This document shows positions 49,398 through 58,897 of a stretch of DNA of 64,000 nt, in pieces. The DNA lies in assembly GCA_040882605.1 (NCBI GenBank), contig JBBEAY010000034.1, positions 58,267-122,266 on the forward strand, in the 5' to 3' direction. The DNA is from JAOUEA01 sp040882605. Its GTDB lineage: Bacteria > Actinomycetota > UBA4738 > HRBIN12. The position numbers and the translations under genes are program-made. The notes beneath the pieces were generated by a model. The model searched no databases and was not told the DNA's origin. It saw only the letters and a program-made list of their open reading frames with translations. Numbering within the stretch: position 1 is the first letter of the stretch; each line of letters starts with the position of its first letter.

Positions 49398-51013
49398 GGA
49401 TCGAGCACCAGGGGCGGCAGCGGTTCCTGGGTGAAGTCGAAGTCGCGGGCGAGATCGCCGAGCAGCTCGACCGACTCGCGCACCGTGGGCCTCGAGTCGG
49501 GCCAGCCGTCGGTCGCAGGGTCGAGGCGTTCTCCGCCGAGGAAGCGATCCTCGATCAGCTTCAGGAACGCGTCGTAGCTGAGCGTCTGATGGTCGATGAA
49601 CCCGGGCTTGGCCCACGGGCTGATCACCATCGATGGCACCCGCAGACCCCAGCCGTTCTCGTCGACCACCGGCGGCTCGACGTGGTCGTAGAAGCCTCCC
49701 CAGTCGTCCCACGTGAGGAAGATGGCCGTGCGCAGCCACTGTTCCTCGGGACCCTGCATGACTGCGTTGATCGCCTCCGCGACGTAGGCCTGGCCGGCCT
49801 CGATCGAGTCGGGCGGGTGCTCCCCCTTGTCCCGCTCGGGCATCACCCACGACACGCTCGGCAGGTCGCCCGCCAGGGCGTCGCGCGCGAACTCGGTGGT
49901 CGGCCGGATGTTGTCGAGCTGCCCGGTGGCGACGGTCGCGGTGAAACCCGGCAAGGGATTCTGCACGGGCGCGGTGTCGATGCCCTCCAGGTGCTCGCAG
50001 GGCGGCGCGACGCAGGTTCCCTCACCGACGTAGTAGCCCCAGCTCACGCCCGCCTGGTACAGCAGCCACGTGATCGGCGCCCAGACGTAGGGCCGAGGCT
50101 CGCCCATCTTGGGAGCCCAGATCTTCGACGGTGCGTCGGCATAGACGCCCCCTGGAAACCTCTGGTCCGACGAGCACGACATGGGGTCGTCGAGGTCCGC
50201 ACACGTCGCCGACCAGGCCGAGACCATGAACAGGTGCGCCGGCAACGTCCAGGAGTCGGTGGGCGCGAACATGCGATCGTGCAGCGTGAACGTCTTCGCG
50301 TACTTCCAGTAGGTCGGGATCTCCGCCGCCGTGTGGTAACCCATGACGTCGGGCTGGCCCTGGGGTCCGTCGACCGCCTGGGGGCACGGCTTCTCGTCGG
50401 GGCGCTTCACGCACCCGTTGCCGATCACCCGCAGCGCGTTCACGAAGCCGTCCATCTGGCCGCCGTCGATCGAGATCTGGCTGCCGAGCTCCCCGTGGGG
50501 TCCGCCCTGATCGATGAAGTTCGTGTCGTGGTAGGGACGGTGGCAGGTGCCGGGCGCGTCAGGGTCGGCCAGGCAGTCCTTCGGCCGCCCGTTCGCGCTC
50601 ATCGGGATGCCGTCGGCGCCGGGGAACGTGCCGAAGTAGTGATCGAACGACCGGTTCTCGAGCACGATGAACACCAAGTGGTCCAGGTTCATGATGCCGG
50701 CGGCAGGGTCGAACGGTCGAGACCGGTCGGCCGCCGGCTGCAGACCGGGAGGCGAGCGCAGAGGTTGTTTGTCGACCCCCCGCGGCGCCGCGTCGGGGTT
50801 CGGTTCGCTCACCATCCCCGGCGCCCCCATCACATCGATCGGTTCGATCCAACCTGAGTCGGCCGGCTCGGGCGCGCCCGAAGCACTCGCGGGTGCCGAC
50901 GAGGTGCTCGGCGGAACCGACTGCGCCGGATCGCCAACCGACGTACACGCCACGGCGACGAGTCCGGCGAGCGCGAACACGGCGGAGGCAGCGGCGACAT
51001 TGCGAGAGCGCAT
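49379..51013 (-). CDS. Phosphoesterase-family (phospholipase C-like) lipoprotein 2
   Basis: About 544 residues, paralogue of the lipoprotein at 45713-47341. Signal with lipobox (ALAGLVAVAC), then IMNLDHLVFIVLENRSFDHY, FGTFPGADGI, MGYHTAAEIPTYWKYAKTF, TWDDWGGFYDHV, and YDAFLKLIEDRFLGG. Shared blocks cover almost the whole length. ATG at 51013 gives the cleanest signal peptide and lies 10 nt after TAGCAT; ATG 51025 and GTG 51040 are alternatives. Its 3' end overlaps the membrane protein gene, so PLC2-membrane protein form a unit. Confidence 0.9.
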   Translation of the reverse strand: MRSRNVAAASAVFALAGLVAVACTSVGDPAQSVPPSTSSAPASASGAPEPADSGWIEPIDVMGAPGMVSEPNPDAAPRGVDKQPLRSPPGLQPAADRSRPFDPAAGIMNLDHLVFIVLENRSFDHYFGTFPGADGIPMSANGRPKDCLADPDAPGTCHRPYHDTNFIDQGGPHGELGSQISIDGGQMDGFVNALRVIGNGCVKRPDEKPCPQAVDGPQGQPDVMGYHTAAEIPTYWKYAKTFTLHDRMFAPTDSWTLPAHLFMVSAWSATCADLDDPMSCSSDQRFPGGVYADAPSKIWAPKMGEPRPYVWAPITWLLYQAGVSWGYYVGEGTCVAPPCEHLEGIDTAPVQNPLPGFTATVATGQLDNIRPTTEFARDALAGDLPSVSWVMPERDKGEHPPDSIEAGQAYVAEAINAVMQGPEEQWLRTAIFLTWDDWGGFYDHVEPPVVDENGWGLRVPSMVISPWAKPGFIDHQTLSYDAFLKLIEDRFLGGERLDPATDGWPDSRPTVRESVELLGDLARDFDFTQEPLPPLVLDPWPFRD

Positions 51014-51069
51014 ACGGCGGCCCATGCTACCGGGCGACACCGCCGGCCGAGCCCGGTGTCACCCCCGGC

Positions 51070-51075
51070 TACCAT
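51070..51075 (+). promoter_or_regulatory. -10-like element of icd
   Basis: TACCAT, 34 nt before the GTG at 51110; leader carries GAGGAGG. About 40 bp from the divergent TAGCAT of the lipoprotein gene (51024-51029). Confidence 0.35.
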
Positions 51076-51109
51076 GACGTCGACCCCGCGAACAGCCGAG
51101 GAGGCCCGC

Positions 51110-52576
51110 GTGAGCACCGAGACACCCACCCAACCCACCCGCTTCCCGGTGACGTTGATCCCCGGCGACGGCATCGGTCCCGAGGTCGTCGCGTCCGCCC
51201 GCGCGGTCGTCGAGGCGACCGGTGCGCCGATCGACTGGCACGAAGCCGAAGCCGGCGCCGAAGTCTTCCGCAAGGGCGTCGCCTCGGGGGTGCCGCAAGA
51301 GACGATGGATTCGATCGCGAGCACCCGCGTGGCGCTCAAGGGACCGCTCGAGACGCCGGTCGGCTTCGGTGAGAAGAGCGCGAACGTCACGCTCCGAAAG
51401 CTCTACGAGACCTACGCCAACGTGCGTCCGGTGCGCGAGATGCCTGGTGTGGTCACCCCGTACTCGGGGCGCGGCATCGACATGGTCATGGTTCGCGAGA
51501 ACGTCGAAGACCTCTACGCCGGCATCGAGTACATGCAGACGCCAGGCGTCGCCCAGGCGCTGAAGCTGATCAGCGTGAAGGGCTCGGAGAAGATCGCGCG
51601 CTTCGCGTTCGAGTACGCCCGCAGCGAGAGCCGCACGAGCGTGGCGTGCGCGACCAAAGCCAACATCTTGAAGTTCACCGAAGGCACGCTGAAGCGCGTG
51701 TTCGAGTCGGTGGCCCCCGACTATCCCGAGATCGAGTCGTGGCACGTGATCGTCGACAACGCCGCGCACCAGCTCGTGAAGCGCCCCGAGCAGTACGACG
51801 TGATCGTCACGACGAACATGAACGGCGACATCTTGAGCGATCTGTCGAGCGCGCTGATCGGCGGGCTCGGGTTCGCTCCGAGCGCGAACATCGGCAACGA
51901 GGTCGCGATCTTCGAGGCGGTGCACGGCTCTGCGCCGAAGTACGCGGGCAAGGACGTGATCAACCCGACCGCACTGATCCTGTCCTCGGTGCTGATGCTG
52001 CGCTACCTCGGTCTGTTCGAGGAGGCTTCCGCCATCGAGCACGCCGTGTTCGTGACCCTGGAGGCGGGCACGCTCACCGGCGACGTGGTCGGCTACGACC
52101 GCGGCACCCCGACCAGTGCCTACACCGAGGCGATCATCGCTAACCTCGGCAAGAAGACCGAGACCTGGACCATCCGCGAGGTGAAGCCGCTGCAGCTTCC
52201 CGTTCTGCGCTCGGACCCCGACTACGTGAAGCCCACCGACCGCAACGTGGTCGGGCTCGACGTCTTCGTGGAATCACCGCTCACCGCCGAGGAGCTCGGG
52301 ACATCGCTCACCGAGCTCGCCCACGGCACGCGTCTCGAGCTGAAGATGATCTCGAGTCGCGGCACCAAGGTGTATCCGCCCACGGGGGCGATCACCGACA
52401 CGCTCGATCATTGGCGTTGCCGGTTCATCATCTTGGAGAAGCCGGGTGACCTCTGGGACGAGGACGTGCACCAGCTGCTTGCGCGGATCTCCCGTCGCCA
52501 CAGCTGGATGCACATCGAGAAGCTGCTCGAGTTCGATGGCGAGCTCGGCTTCACGAGGGACCAAGGCGAGAACTGA
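51110..52576 (+). CDS. icd: Isocitrate dehydrogenase, Thermus type
   Basis: Oxidative decarboxylation of isocitrate in the TCA cycle. The 488-residue product has the decarboxylating-dehydrogenase core (VTLIPGDGIGPEVVASAR, RGIDMVMVRENVEDLYAGIE, TTNMNGDILSDLSSALIGGLG, AVHGSAPKYAG). An extra C-terminal domain of ~130 residues follows, as in Thermus IDH. NAD or NADP preference cannot be read safely. The start is GTG 51110 because GAGGAGG lies 5 nt upstream; a longer frame has no homology. Its 3' end overlaps the EamA gene by 26 bp. Confidence 0.92.
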   Translation: MSTETPTQPTRFPVTLIPGDGIGPEVVASARAVVEATGAPIDWHEAEAGAEVFRKGVASGVPQETMDSIASTRVALKGPLETPVGFGEKSANVTLRKLYETYANVRPVREMPGVVTPYSGRGIDMVMVRENVEDLYAGIEYMQTPGVAQALKLISVKGSEKIARFAFEYARSESRTSVACATKANILKFTEGTLKRVFESVAPDYPEIESWHVIVDNAAHQLVKRPEQYDVIVTTNMNGDILSDLSSALIGGLGFAPSANIGNEVAIFEAVHGSAPKYAGKDVINPTALILSSVLMLRYLGLFEEASAIEHAVFVTLEAGTLTGDVVGYDRGTPTSAYTEAIIANLGKKTETWTIREVKPLQLPVLRSDPDYVKPTDRNVVGLDVFVESPLTAEELGTSLTELAHGTRLELKMISSRGTKVYPPTGAITDTLDHWRCRFIILEKPGDLWDEDVHQLLARISRRHSWMHIEKLLEFDGELGFTRDQGEN

Positions 52577-53486
52577 CTTCCGGCCGAGGGCTGCTCGAGC
52601 TGCTCGGCTGAGCGTCGGGCACTCGGCGGAGCGCGCCCACGTAGACGCCGGCGATCACGAGAGGCAGCCCGAGCAGCAGACCGCCGGTGACCGACTCCCC
52701 CGCAACCAAGGCTCCGAGCACGATCGTGACCGGAGGGAAGAGCACGAACTGATACGAGGCCGCCGACGCCGTCCAACGGTTCAGCACGAACACGTAGAGG
52801 ATGAACAGCAAGGGTGAGCCGACGAACGCGAGGAACGTCACCGCCACCCAGACCGATGGGCTCGAAGGTACGGCGTGGACCTCTCCGGCTCCGAACGACA
52901 GCGCGAGCAGGAGCACGGCGCCGACAGCCATGGCGACCCCGTTCGTCGTGATGACATCGGAGCTGGGCGTGCGCTTCACCACGATGCCGGCCTGCGACGC
53001 GCACGTCGCGGCGGCGGCGATCAGCAGCACCGATGCGATCGGGGCGGCGCCCGCCGGCGAGCCAGACAGGATCACGCCGATGCCGGCGACCGCGAGGAGC
53101 GAGCCCGCGAGCCCGCGCCAGGAGAACCGTTCGAGCCGCTGAACCGTGGCGAGCAGCAAGGTGAGCAGCGGCACGAGGGCCATGATCACTCCGGCGGTGC
53201 CCGCCGACACGCGCACGGCGCCGACGTAGAAGAAGGCATACGCCCCCGTGAACGCCAACAGTCCGAACGACACGGCACCCCGCAGTGACCGTCCGCGAGG
53301 GAACGACCTTCGCGCCATGAGCCCGATCGTGCAGAGCACCGACGCCGCGATCGAGAACCGCACTCCGGCGCCCCACAACGGCTCGAGCTCTCGGTTGCTG
53401 AACCTCACGGCAACGATGTTGGCGCTGCCCAACAGCACGGCGCCAGCGAACGCCCCCATGGTGCGGATGTCGGGTCGGCGCGTCAC
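52551..53486 (-). CDS. EamA/DMT family transporter
   Basis: 311 residues with about ten transmembrane helices in two EamA repeats; blocks include AGTAGVIMALVPLLTLLLA and SPLLFILYVFVLNRWTASAASY. Drug/metabolite exporter family; substrate unknown. GTG at 53486 is supported by TACCAT 9 nt upstream; ATG at 53459 is possible. Convergent with icd, overlapping by 26 bp. Confidence 0.88.
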   Translation of the reverse strand: MTRRPDIRTMGAFAGAVLLGSANIVAVRFSNRELEPLWGAGVRFSIAASVLCTIGLMARRSFPRGRSLRGAVSFGLLAFTGAYAFFYVGAVRVSAGTAGVIMALVPLLTLLLATVQRLERFSWRGLAGSLLAVAGIGVILSGSPAGAAPIASVLLIAAAATCASQAGIVVKRTPSSDVITTNGVAMAVGAVLLLALSFGAGEVHAVPSSPSVWVAVTFLAFVGSPLLFILYVFVLNRWTASAASYQFVLFPPVTIVLGALVAGESVTGGLLLGLPLVIAGVYVGALRRVPDAQPSSSSSPRPEVSSRLGPS

Positions 53487-53495
53487 GGTCCGCGC

Positions 53496-53501
53496 ATGGT
53501 A
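53496..53501 (-). promoter_or_regulatory. -10-like element of the EamA gene
   Basis: TACCAT on the minus strand, 9 nt before the GTG at 53486. Confidence 0.45.
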
Positions 53502-53634
53502 CGTGCCGGAGGGGCCGGACCGAGCCGGCCCCTCTGTGTTCTCGACGCCGCTCAGGCGTATCCTCCGAACGCACCCTGAAGCGGTGCCCGGATCTCGACA
53601 GCCGGGTGGCCCCCCTCGCGCGGAAGGATCGAAC

Positions 53635-54846
53635 ATGTCTCTTCGTCGACCCACCTGCCTGGTCGTGACGCTCGTCGTGGTATCGACGATGCTCGGCGGT
53701 GCAGCGAACGCCGCCACGCCCTCGGAATCACCGGACGACACATCGATGGCCGACGGCGCGGTCCGCGCGATGGTCGTCGCCCGCGGTCACGTATGGATCG
53801 GTGGAAACTTCTCGAACGTGCTGGGTGCGAATGGCTCCAACGCCACGCCCGCCGGCAACATCGCCGCGCTCAGTCTCTCGACGGGCCAGCTCTCGACGAC
53901 CGCCGACCCCCCTGCGCTCATCGGAGGCGCAGGCGCACAGGTCCGCGACATGTCGCTCGGGCCCGACGGCGTCCTCTACGTCACGGGGCGGTTCCTCTAC
54001 CGGTTCGCAGGCATCGATCGCCAGCACACGGTCGGGCTCGACCCCGCGACCGGGCGCATAGTGCGAGGATTCACGACGCTCGTCGGGCGAACCGTGTTGG
54101 CCGGGCCCGATCGCATCTACGTGGGCGGGTCGCGGCTGCGCGCGTACTTCGCGACCGGTGGGCGAGACCCGGCGTTCGCCGACGTCGTACCGGCGCTCGA
54201 CGATGGCATCCGGCCCGCTACAGAGACGCCGCAGATGCTCGACCTCGACCTCATGCCCGATGGCGACCTCGTCGCGGCCGGCCACTTCGACTTCATCAAC
54301 GGCGACCCACAGAAGGTCGTCGTGAAGGTGAGCGCCCGGACCGGCGCGGTGCGATCGTGGTCGGTCGCCGGCGTCGCCTCGACCAGCAAGGCATACGGCA
54401 TGTCGACCGAGATCACGGGTGGGCAGCTGCTGGTGGGGGCGGGCGGCTCCGACTTCGCGGCGCTCTACGAGCCCCCCGCTCCGGGCGCCGACCCGACCGT
54501 CTGGGCGCAGGTATGGAAGACCGACACCTCGGGCTCTGCGCAAGCGGTCGCGGCCTACGACGCCCAGACCGTGCTCGTCGGCGGTCACTTCAAAACCATC
54601 GCGCACGGTCCCCGTGAGCAGTGCGGTTCGAACCAGGTGCCGGTCGGGAACTGTCTCGCGATCCCTCGGCTCGCCGCGCTCGACCTCGCGACCGGGCTCA
54701 CCGACCCGGCGTGGCGCCCGAACCCTTGCTGCAACTACCTCGGAGTCTGGGCGCTCGCAGTGCGAGCGGGCCGGGTGCACGTGGGCGGGCAGTTCACTCA
54801 GGTGGCAGGCGTGCTGCAATCGAACTACGCCCGGCTGTCGGCCTGA
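53635..54846 (+). CDS. Secreted beta-propeller (delta-60 repeat-like) protein
   Basis: 403 residues with a signal peptide ending about ANAA, then repeated blades of the pattern VWIGGNFSNVLG, LYVTGRFLYRFAG, DLVAAGHFDFING, VLVGGHFKTIAHG, VHVGGQFTQVAG alternating with ALDLATG-type turns. Probably an extracellular binding or structural propeller; no catalytic residues can be named. GGAAGG precedes the ATG, and TATCCT about 70 nt upstream is a candidate -10. Confidence 0.82.
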   Translation: MSLRRPTCLVVTLVVVSTMLGGAANAATPSESPDDTSMADGAVRAMVVARGHVWIGGNFSNVLGANGSNATPAGNIAALSLSTGQLSTTADPPALIGGAGAQVRDMSLGPDGVLYVTGRFLYRFAGIDRQHTVGLDPATGRIVRGFTTLVGRTVLAGPDRIYVGGSRLRAYFATGGRDPAFADVVPALDDGIRPATETPQMLDLDLMPDGDLVAAGHFDFINGDPQKVVVKVSARTGAVRSWSVAGVASTSKAYGMSTEITGGQLLVGAGGSDFAALYEPPAPGADPTVWAQVWKTDTSGSAQAVAAYDAQTVLVGGHFKTIAHGPREQCGSNQVPVGNCLAIPRLAALDLATGLTDPAWRPNPCCNYLGVWALAVRAGRVHVGGQFTQVAGVLQSNYARLSA

Positions 54847-54917
54847 TCGGAACAATCGAAGTGGTCACGCACGTTGGAGGCCCATCACCGCGTTGGATAA
54901 GCTAGGCGGCGGAAAGC

Positions 54918-54990
54918 GGTCCCATCGTCTAGAGGCCTAGGACATCACCCTCTCAAGGTGGAGACACGGGTTCAAATCCCGTTGGGACTA
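54918..54990 (+). tRNA. tRNA-Glu (anticodon CTC)
   Basis: Acceptor GGTCCCA/TGGGACT (first pair G-T), anticodon loop CTCTCAA with CTC, T arm ACGGG TTCAAAT CCCGT, discriminator A. CCA not encoded. Confidence 0.95.
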
Positions 54991-55006
54991 CCGTCATGGG
55001 CCCGGG

Positions 55007-56995
55007 TCAGGGTTCCAGCTTCGTGATCCTCGTCGACCAGTTCGTGAAGAGGGTCCGTTCGTCTCCGCAGTTGGGATCCACTAGCCAGGCGGCGAAACCG
55101 CACCTCGCGTCGATGTACTCGACCCCGAACCACAGATCGTCGCCGTTGCCGGGCACCATGTACCCGTAGTCCTGCCAACGCGGACGGAACCCGCCGAACA
55201 ACGTTCCCGTGAACCCGTCGGAGGGCGCTCGGCCTCGAGCCGCGACGTGCACGACGTCGGGCGAGTCGCCGAGCGCGATCGGGATGTACGCAGCGCTCGG
55301 GAAGTGGGAGGGCCCCACGAGCGACACGCCCATGTACCCCTCGTTCTGCTCGTTCACAGCGAGGGACGGGAACGTGACGTTCCCGCCGCCGACCGCGACG
55401 TACCCCTCCTGCAGCAGCCGGGCCTTCAGCGTGCCGCCGTCCCACCACGGACGGAAGGCGAAATACGCCACCCCGGCTCGTTGCCCGATAGGACGGAACG
55501 ACCCGTCGCTCGAGTCGTAGTCGGCCCCGCCGGGCCCCTTGAGCGCGGTCGTAAGCGAAGTCCACACCACACCGTCGGCCAGGAACGAGCTCGTGACCCG
55601 AGTGTCGCCCGAGTCCAACGGATAGGGGCCGTTCTGTCGGCCGAAGTCCTCCCCGAAGATGCAGTCGACTCCCAGGTTCAAGCAGCGCAGGAAGGGGGTC
55701 GGACCTTCCTTCTGCAGCGACAGCGGCGGGAGCTGGTACTCGATCGTGGGCTTGACGACCTGATGGAGTTCCAGGTCGGGCGTCGAGGTGGCAAGCGAGC
55801 CGGTGTTCGTCAGCGCCCACACCACCATGTCGTCGGACTCGCCGGTCATGTTTCCGGTTTCGGACCCGTCACCCGCCGTCGAGCTCACGAGATACTCCGT
55901 GCCGCCTCGGCCCCGTTCCCACGAGGCAGGGCGCGACCAGGCCGGACGCACGGTGAAACCGCGCTGGCCCAGCGAGGGAACGCGCAGATCCTCGAACAGC
56001 ACCGCCTCGGTCGCGTCGCCGGCAGCGAGGCTGGCCTTGGGCAGCGCGTAAAGCTGAGCACCCGTGTAGCCGTCGCCGAAGAAGGCGTACTCGTTCGTAG
56101 TGATGTAGAAGCCGTGCTTGTCGGCCCCGATGTGAGGGTAGTCCCCGATGCACGGGCCGGCGTCGCACCCGTGGTCGGGTGAGCCGTCGGTGCCGTCGTT
56201 CTGCGCGGGCAGGCGGTAGATGTCCCAACGTCCCAGCGGGTCCGCCGTGCGGCTCACCGCCAGGTCGATGCTGTTCCGACCGGTGAACTCCCCTGAGACC
56301 GACTTCTGCTCGATCGTGAGCACCACGTGGAACCAGCGTCGGAGCTGCCGGTCGTAGTAACAGCTCGGATCGGTCGTGAACGGTCCGAACCGTTCCGTTA
56401 CGCGGTCGATCGCCGGCGGAAATCCGAACCATTCGTTGTGCGAGACACCGACCGGCTCAGTGCCGGGGATGCCGGAGTTCCCCGGCAACAGCGGGCGTCC
56501 GGCGGGTGTGTAAACCTGCACGACGCTGTTCACGGTTTCGAGCACGTGGTCGGGACCCACGCACAGTCCCTGGTCGGGCGGCTCGAGGAAGAAAGCGTTG
56601 CCCCCGTTCGACCACCCTTGATCGAACGAGTCGAGTCCTTCCCAGGAACGTGCCAGCTCCGGCGTGCGGCTTGAGATGGCGGCGTTGTCACCGGCCGCGG
56701 GAGGGTCGGACACCGGCGGCTCCACGATCAGTACCTGCCCGTGTGCGCCGATGCGCGGGCGCAGTCGCTCACGGGCAGCCGCTGGTGACTCCCCCCCGAT
56801 CCCTCGGGGAACTCTGGCGCCGGAGAGCGATGAGAGCGGCGGCGTCGTCCCCAGGTGCCGCACGGGCACCGTTGCGACGCTTTCGTACGGCGCGTTGCCC
56901 CCCGTTCGGGGCGAAGCCGCTCCGCCGGTGGCGGCGACGATGCCCGGCGCCACCAACATAACGGTGAGCAGCGCGATCCCGATCCGCTTCCGCAT
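55007..56995 (-). CDS. Large secreted protein, unknown
   Basis: 662 residues with an N-terminal signal peptide (about 1-27) and no further membrane segment. Contains several Cys pairs (for example CDAGPCIGDYPH), blocks such as FFLEPPDQGLCVGPDHVLETVNSVVQVY, and repeated aromatic-Gly patterns that suggest a beta-rich fold, perhaps a propeller. I do not recognise the family. ATG at 56995 with GGGGGG upstream. It lies directly downstream of tRNA-Glu on the opposite strand. Confidence 0.85.
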   Translation of the reverse strand: MRKRIGIALLTVMLVAPGIVAATGGAASPRTGGNAPYESVATVPVRHLGTTPPLSSLSGARVPRGIGGESPAAARERLRPRIGAHGQVLIVEPPVSDPPAAGDNAAISSRTPELARSWEGLDSFDQGWSNGGNAFFLEPPDQGLCVGPDHVLETVNSVVQVYTPAGRPLLPGNSGIPGTEPVGVSHNEWFGFPPAIDRVTERFGPFTTDPSCYYDRQLRRWFHVVLTIEQKSVSGEFTGRNSIDLAVSRTADPLGRWDIYRLPAQNDGTDGSPDHGCDAGPCIGDYPHIGADKHGFYITTNEYAFFGDGYTGAQLYALPKASLAAGDATEAVLFEDLRVPSLGQRGFTVRPAWSRPASWERGRGGTEYLVSSTAGDGSETGNMTGESDDMVVWALTNTGSLATSTPDLELHQVVKPTIEYQLPPLSLQKEGPTPFLRCLNLGVDCIFGEDFGRQNGPYPLDSGDTRVTSSFLADGVVWTSLTTALKGPGGADYDSSDGSFRPIGQRAGVAYFAFRPWWDGGTLKARLLQEGYVAVGGGNVTFPSLAVNEQNEGYMGVSLVGPSHFPSAAYIPIALGDSPDVVHVAARGRAPSDGFTGTLFGGFRPRWQDYGYMVPGNGDDLWFGVEYIDARCGFAAWLVDPNCGDERTLFTNWSTRITKLEP

Positions 56996-57066
56996 GACCT
57001 ACCCCCCGTTGCGTAAGAGACTGGGGTGAAGCTACGCCAGTGTTGTTCTTCCGGTCAAGGCACTCG

Positions 57067-57393
57067 TCAGACGACTTCCCAGCCGGCGACTACCGCGTGA
57101 TCGGTGGCGGCTGGGCCGACCTGCGCAGCGCCTCCCGGTGAGCCGAGCCCGGTCACGGCGTCTGAGAACCACTCGGCGTTCACCGCGGTGAACTGCTTCC
57201 ACTCGCCGGGAAGGTCGTCCTCGGCGAAGATCGCCGTGACGGGGCAGACCGGCACGCAGGCGTCACAGTCCACGCACTCGTCGGGCTGGATGTACAGCAT
57301 GCGCGGCCCCTCGTAGATGCAGTCGACCGGACACTCGTCGACGCATGCTCGGTCCTTGACGTCGATGCATGGTTCAGCGATCACGTAGGCCAT
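57067..57393 (-). CDS. fdxA: 7Fe ferredoxin FdxA
   Basis: 108-residue 3Fe-4S/4Fe-4S ferredoxin: VIAEPCIDVKDRACVDECPV and CVDCDACVPVCPVTAIF give the cluster ligands, with the family's VNAEWF block after them. Electron carrier, for example to cytochrome P450s or other oxidoreductases. ATG with GGAGGAG upstream. Confidence 0.96.
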   Translation of the reverse strand: MAYVIAEPCIDVKDRACVDECPVDCIYEGPRMLYIQPDECVDCDACVPVCPVTAIFAEDDLPGEWKQFTAVNAEWFSDAVTGLGSPGGAAQVGPAATDHAVVAGWEVV

Positions 57394-57496
57394 GGCTCCT
57401 CCGTTTCCCTAGGGTGCTCGCGGTAAACCCGGGCGGCCCCGTGATCGGTCCGCCACCGCCAAGAGAGTAGACGTCCTCGCCGTCGACGGCTCGGTT

Positions 57497-58798
57497 TCAG
57501 AGATCGCCCGCGCGTTGTGTCGGCTCGGAGTCGGGCAGTCGGGTGACGTCGGGGGGCTTCGGCGTCAGCTCGGGCACCCGGACGACCCCCATCGGCTCGT
57601 TCGCAGTCGCGGTCTCCCGGCGCTGGTCGAGCGAGCGAGAGGCGACCAGCCCGGCCACGCCTGCGAGCGCAGTTCCTGCACCGCCGACCAGCAGCGCCAC
57701 GCGACCCCCGAGGCCGGCGACCAGGGCGCCCGCGGCCGCCGTCGCCCCGATCTGCATGCCATTCACGAGCGCGCCGTACGAGGCGAAAGCGCGTCCCCGG
57801 AAACGGTCGGCCACGCGGTGCACGATCAGGCTGCGCATCGCGACGGTCTCCACCCCGTTCGCCACGCCTCCCACAACGAACAGCGCCACCGCCAGTGGGA
57901 AGGACCCGACCGCTGCCGCTGCGAACACCGCCGCGCCGTTCACGACGGCCGCCAAGGCCATTGAGCGGAAGAGCCGGTCGTCGGCGAGGCGCCGGGCGAT
58001 CAACGTCGCGCCGCCAACCATGCCCACGAGCCAGGCCGAGGCGAGCAGGCCGTAACCCCACGCGCCGGCGCGGAGCGTGTCGCGGGCGAAGAACACCTCG
58101 GCAACGTTGTCCATGGCAGCGAACAGGATCACCGCGCCGATCACCGCGAACGCCGCGACGAGCACCTGGTCGCTCCTGATCAGCCGGAAGCCTTCACGCG
58201 CGGGGCTCTCCGACGCGGTGCTGCTCGGCTCGACGATCTGCCGCCGCACCCGCAGCAGCAGCGCCGCGACGGCGATCACGACGAATGTGCCGGCGTCGAC
58301 GAGCAGTGCCACACGGGTGCCGGGCCCCGCGGCGAGCGTGCCGGCCAACACCGGACCGGCGATCATGCCCGTGTACCTCGCGCCTTCAAGGTACGCGTTG
58401 GCTTCTGTCGCATGCTCGTCTCCTACGACGCGCGGCACGAGCGTGTAGATCGAGGGCGTCTCGACCGCCGACGCCGTGCCCAACAGGAACGAGAGCATCA
58501 GGATCATCGGCAGCTCGCCTGCGAACGCCAGCCCGACCGCGAGGCAAGCTTGGATCGCCGTGGCGATCGCGAGCGAGCGCCTGGTCTCGAAGTTATCGAC
58601 GATGACGCCGGCCGACGGCGCGAAGATCACGAGCGGCAACAGACCGCAGAGCAGCAGGGCGGCCACCGCCCAGCCGGAGCCCGTGAGCTCCGCGACCTTG
58701 ATCGTGAGGGCGATCAGCGCCAGCTCGTCACCGAGCGACGACAGGCCGGTCGACAGCGACAAGAGCCGGAAATCGCGCCCCCTCAGCGGACCGTTCAC
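57497..58798 (-). CDS. Major facilitator superfamily transporter
   Basis: 433 residues, about twelve hydrophobic segments, with a charged loop near residue 195 and a hydrophilic C-terminal tail of about 50. N-terminal RDFRLLSLSTGLSSLGDELALIAL and MRSLIVHRVADRFRGRAFASYGALV fit the MFS exporters of the EntS type. Substrate unknown. GTG at 58798 has TAGAGT 8 nt upstream. Confidence 0.88.
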   Translation of the reverse strand: MNGPLRGRDFRLLSLSTGLSSLGDELALIALTIKVAELTGSGWAVAALLLCGLLPLVIFAPSAGVIVDNFETRRSLAIATAIQACLAVGLAFAGELPMILMLSFLLGTASAVETPSIYTLVPRVVGDEHATEANAYLEGARYTGMIAGPVLAGTLAAGPGTRVALLVDAGTFVVIAVAALLLRVRRQIVEPSSTASESPAREGFRLIRSDQVLVAAFAVIGAVILFAAMDNVAEVFFARDTLRAGAWGYGLLASAWLVGMVGGATLIARRLADDRLFRSMALAAVVNGAAVFAAAAVGSFPLAVALFVVGGVANGVETVAMRSLIVHRVADRFRGRAFASYGALVNGMQIGATAAAGALVAGLGGRVALLVGGAGTALAGVAGLVASRSLDQRRETATANEPMGVVRVPELTPKPPDVTRLPDSEPTQRAGDL

Positions 58799-58806
58799 GG
58801 AGCGGC

Positions 58807-58812
58807 ACTCTA
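58807..58812 (-). promoter_or_regulatory. -10-like element of the MFS gene
   Basis: TAGAGT on the minus strand, 8 nt before the GTG at 58798; leaderless class. Confidence 0.45.
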
Positions 58813-58897
58813 TGCGGTCGCGAGCGGGGTCGCATCGGCCGTCCGGCCCGGGTCGCGGTCCTGGACGGGCTAGCGCATCCGGTCGTTGCCCAGAGCG

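Noticed and set aside
48848..50857. Plus-strand open frame of about 669 codons
   Set aside because: Antisense to the membrane protein and lipoprotein genes; arginine/proline-rich translation with no motif.
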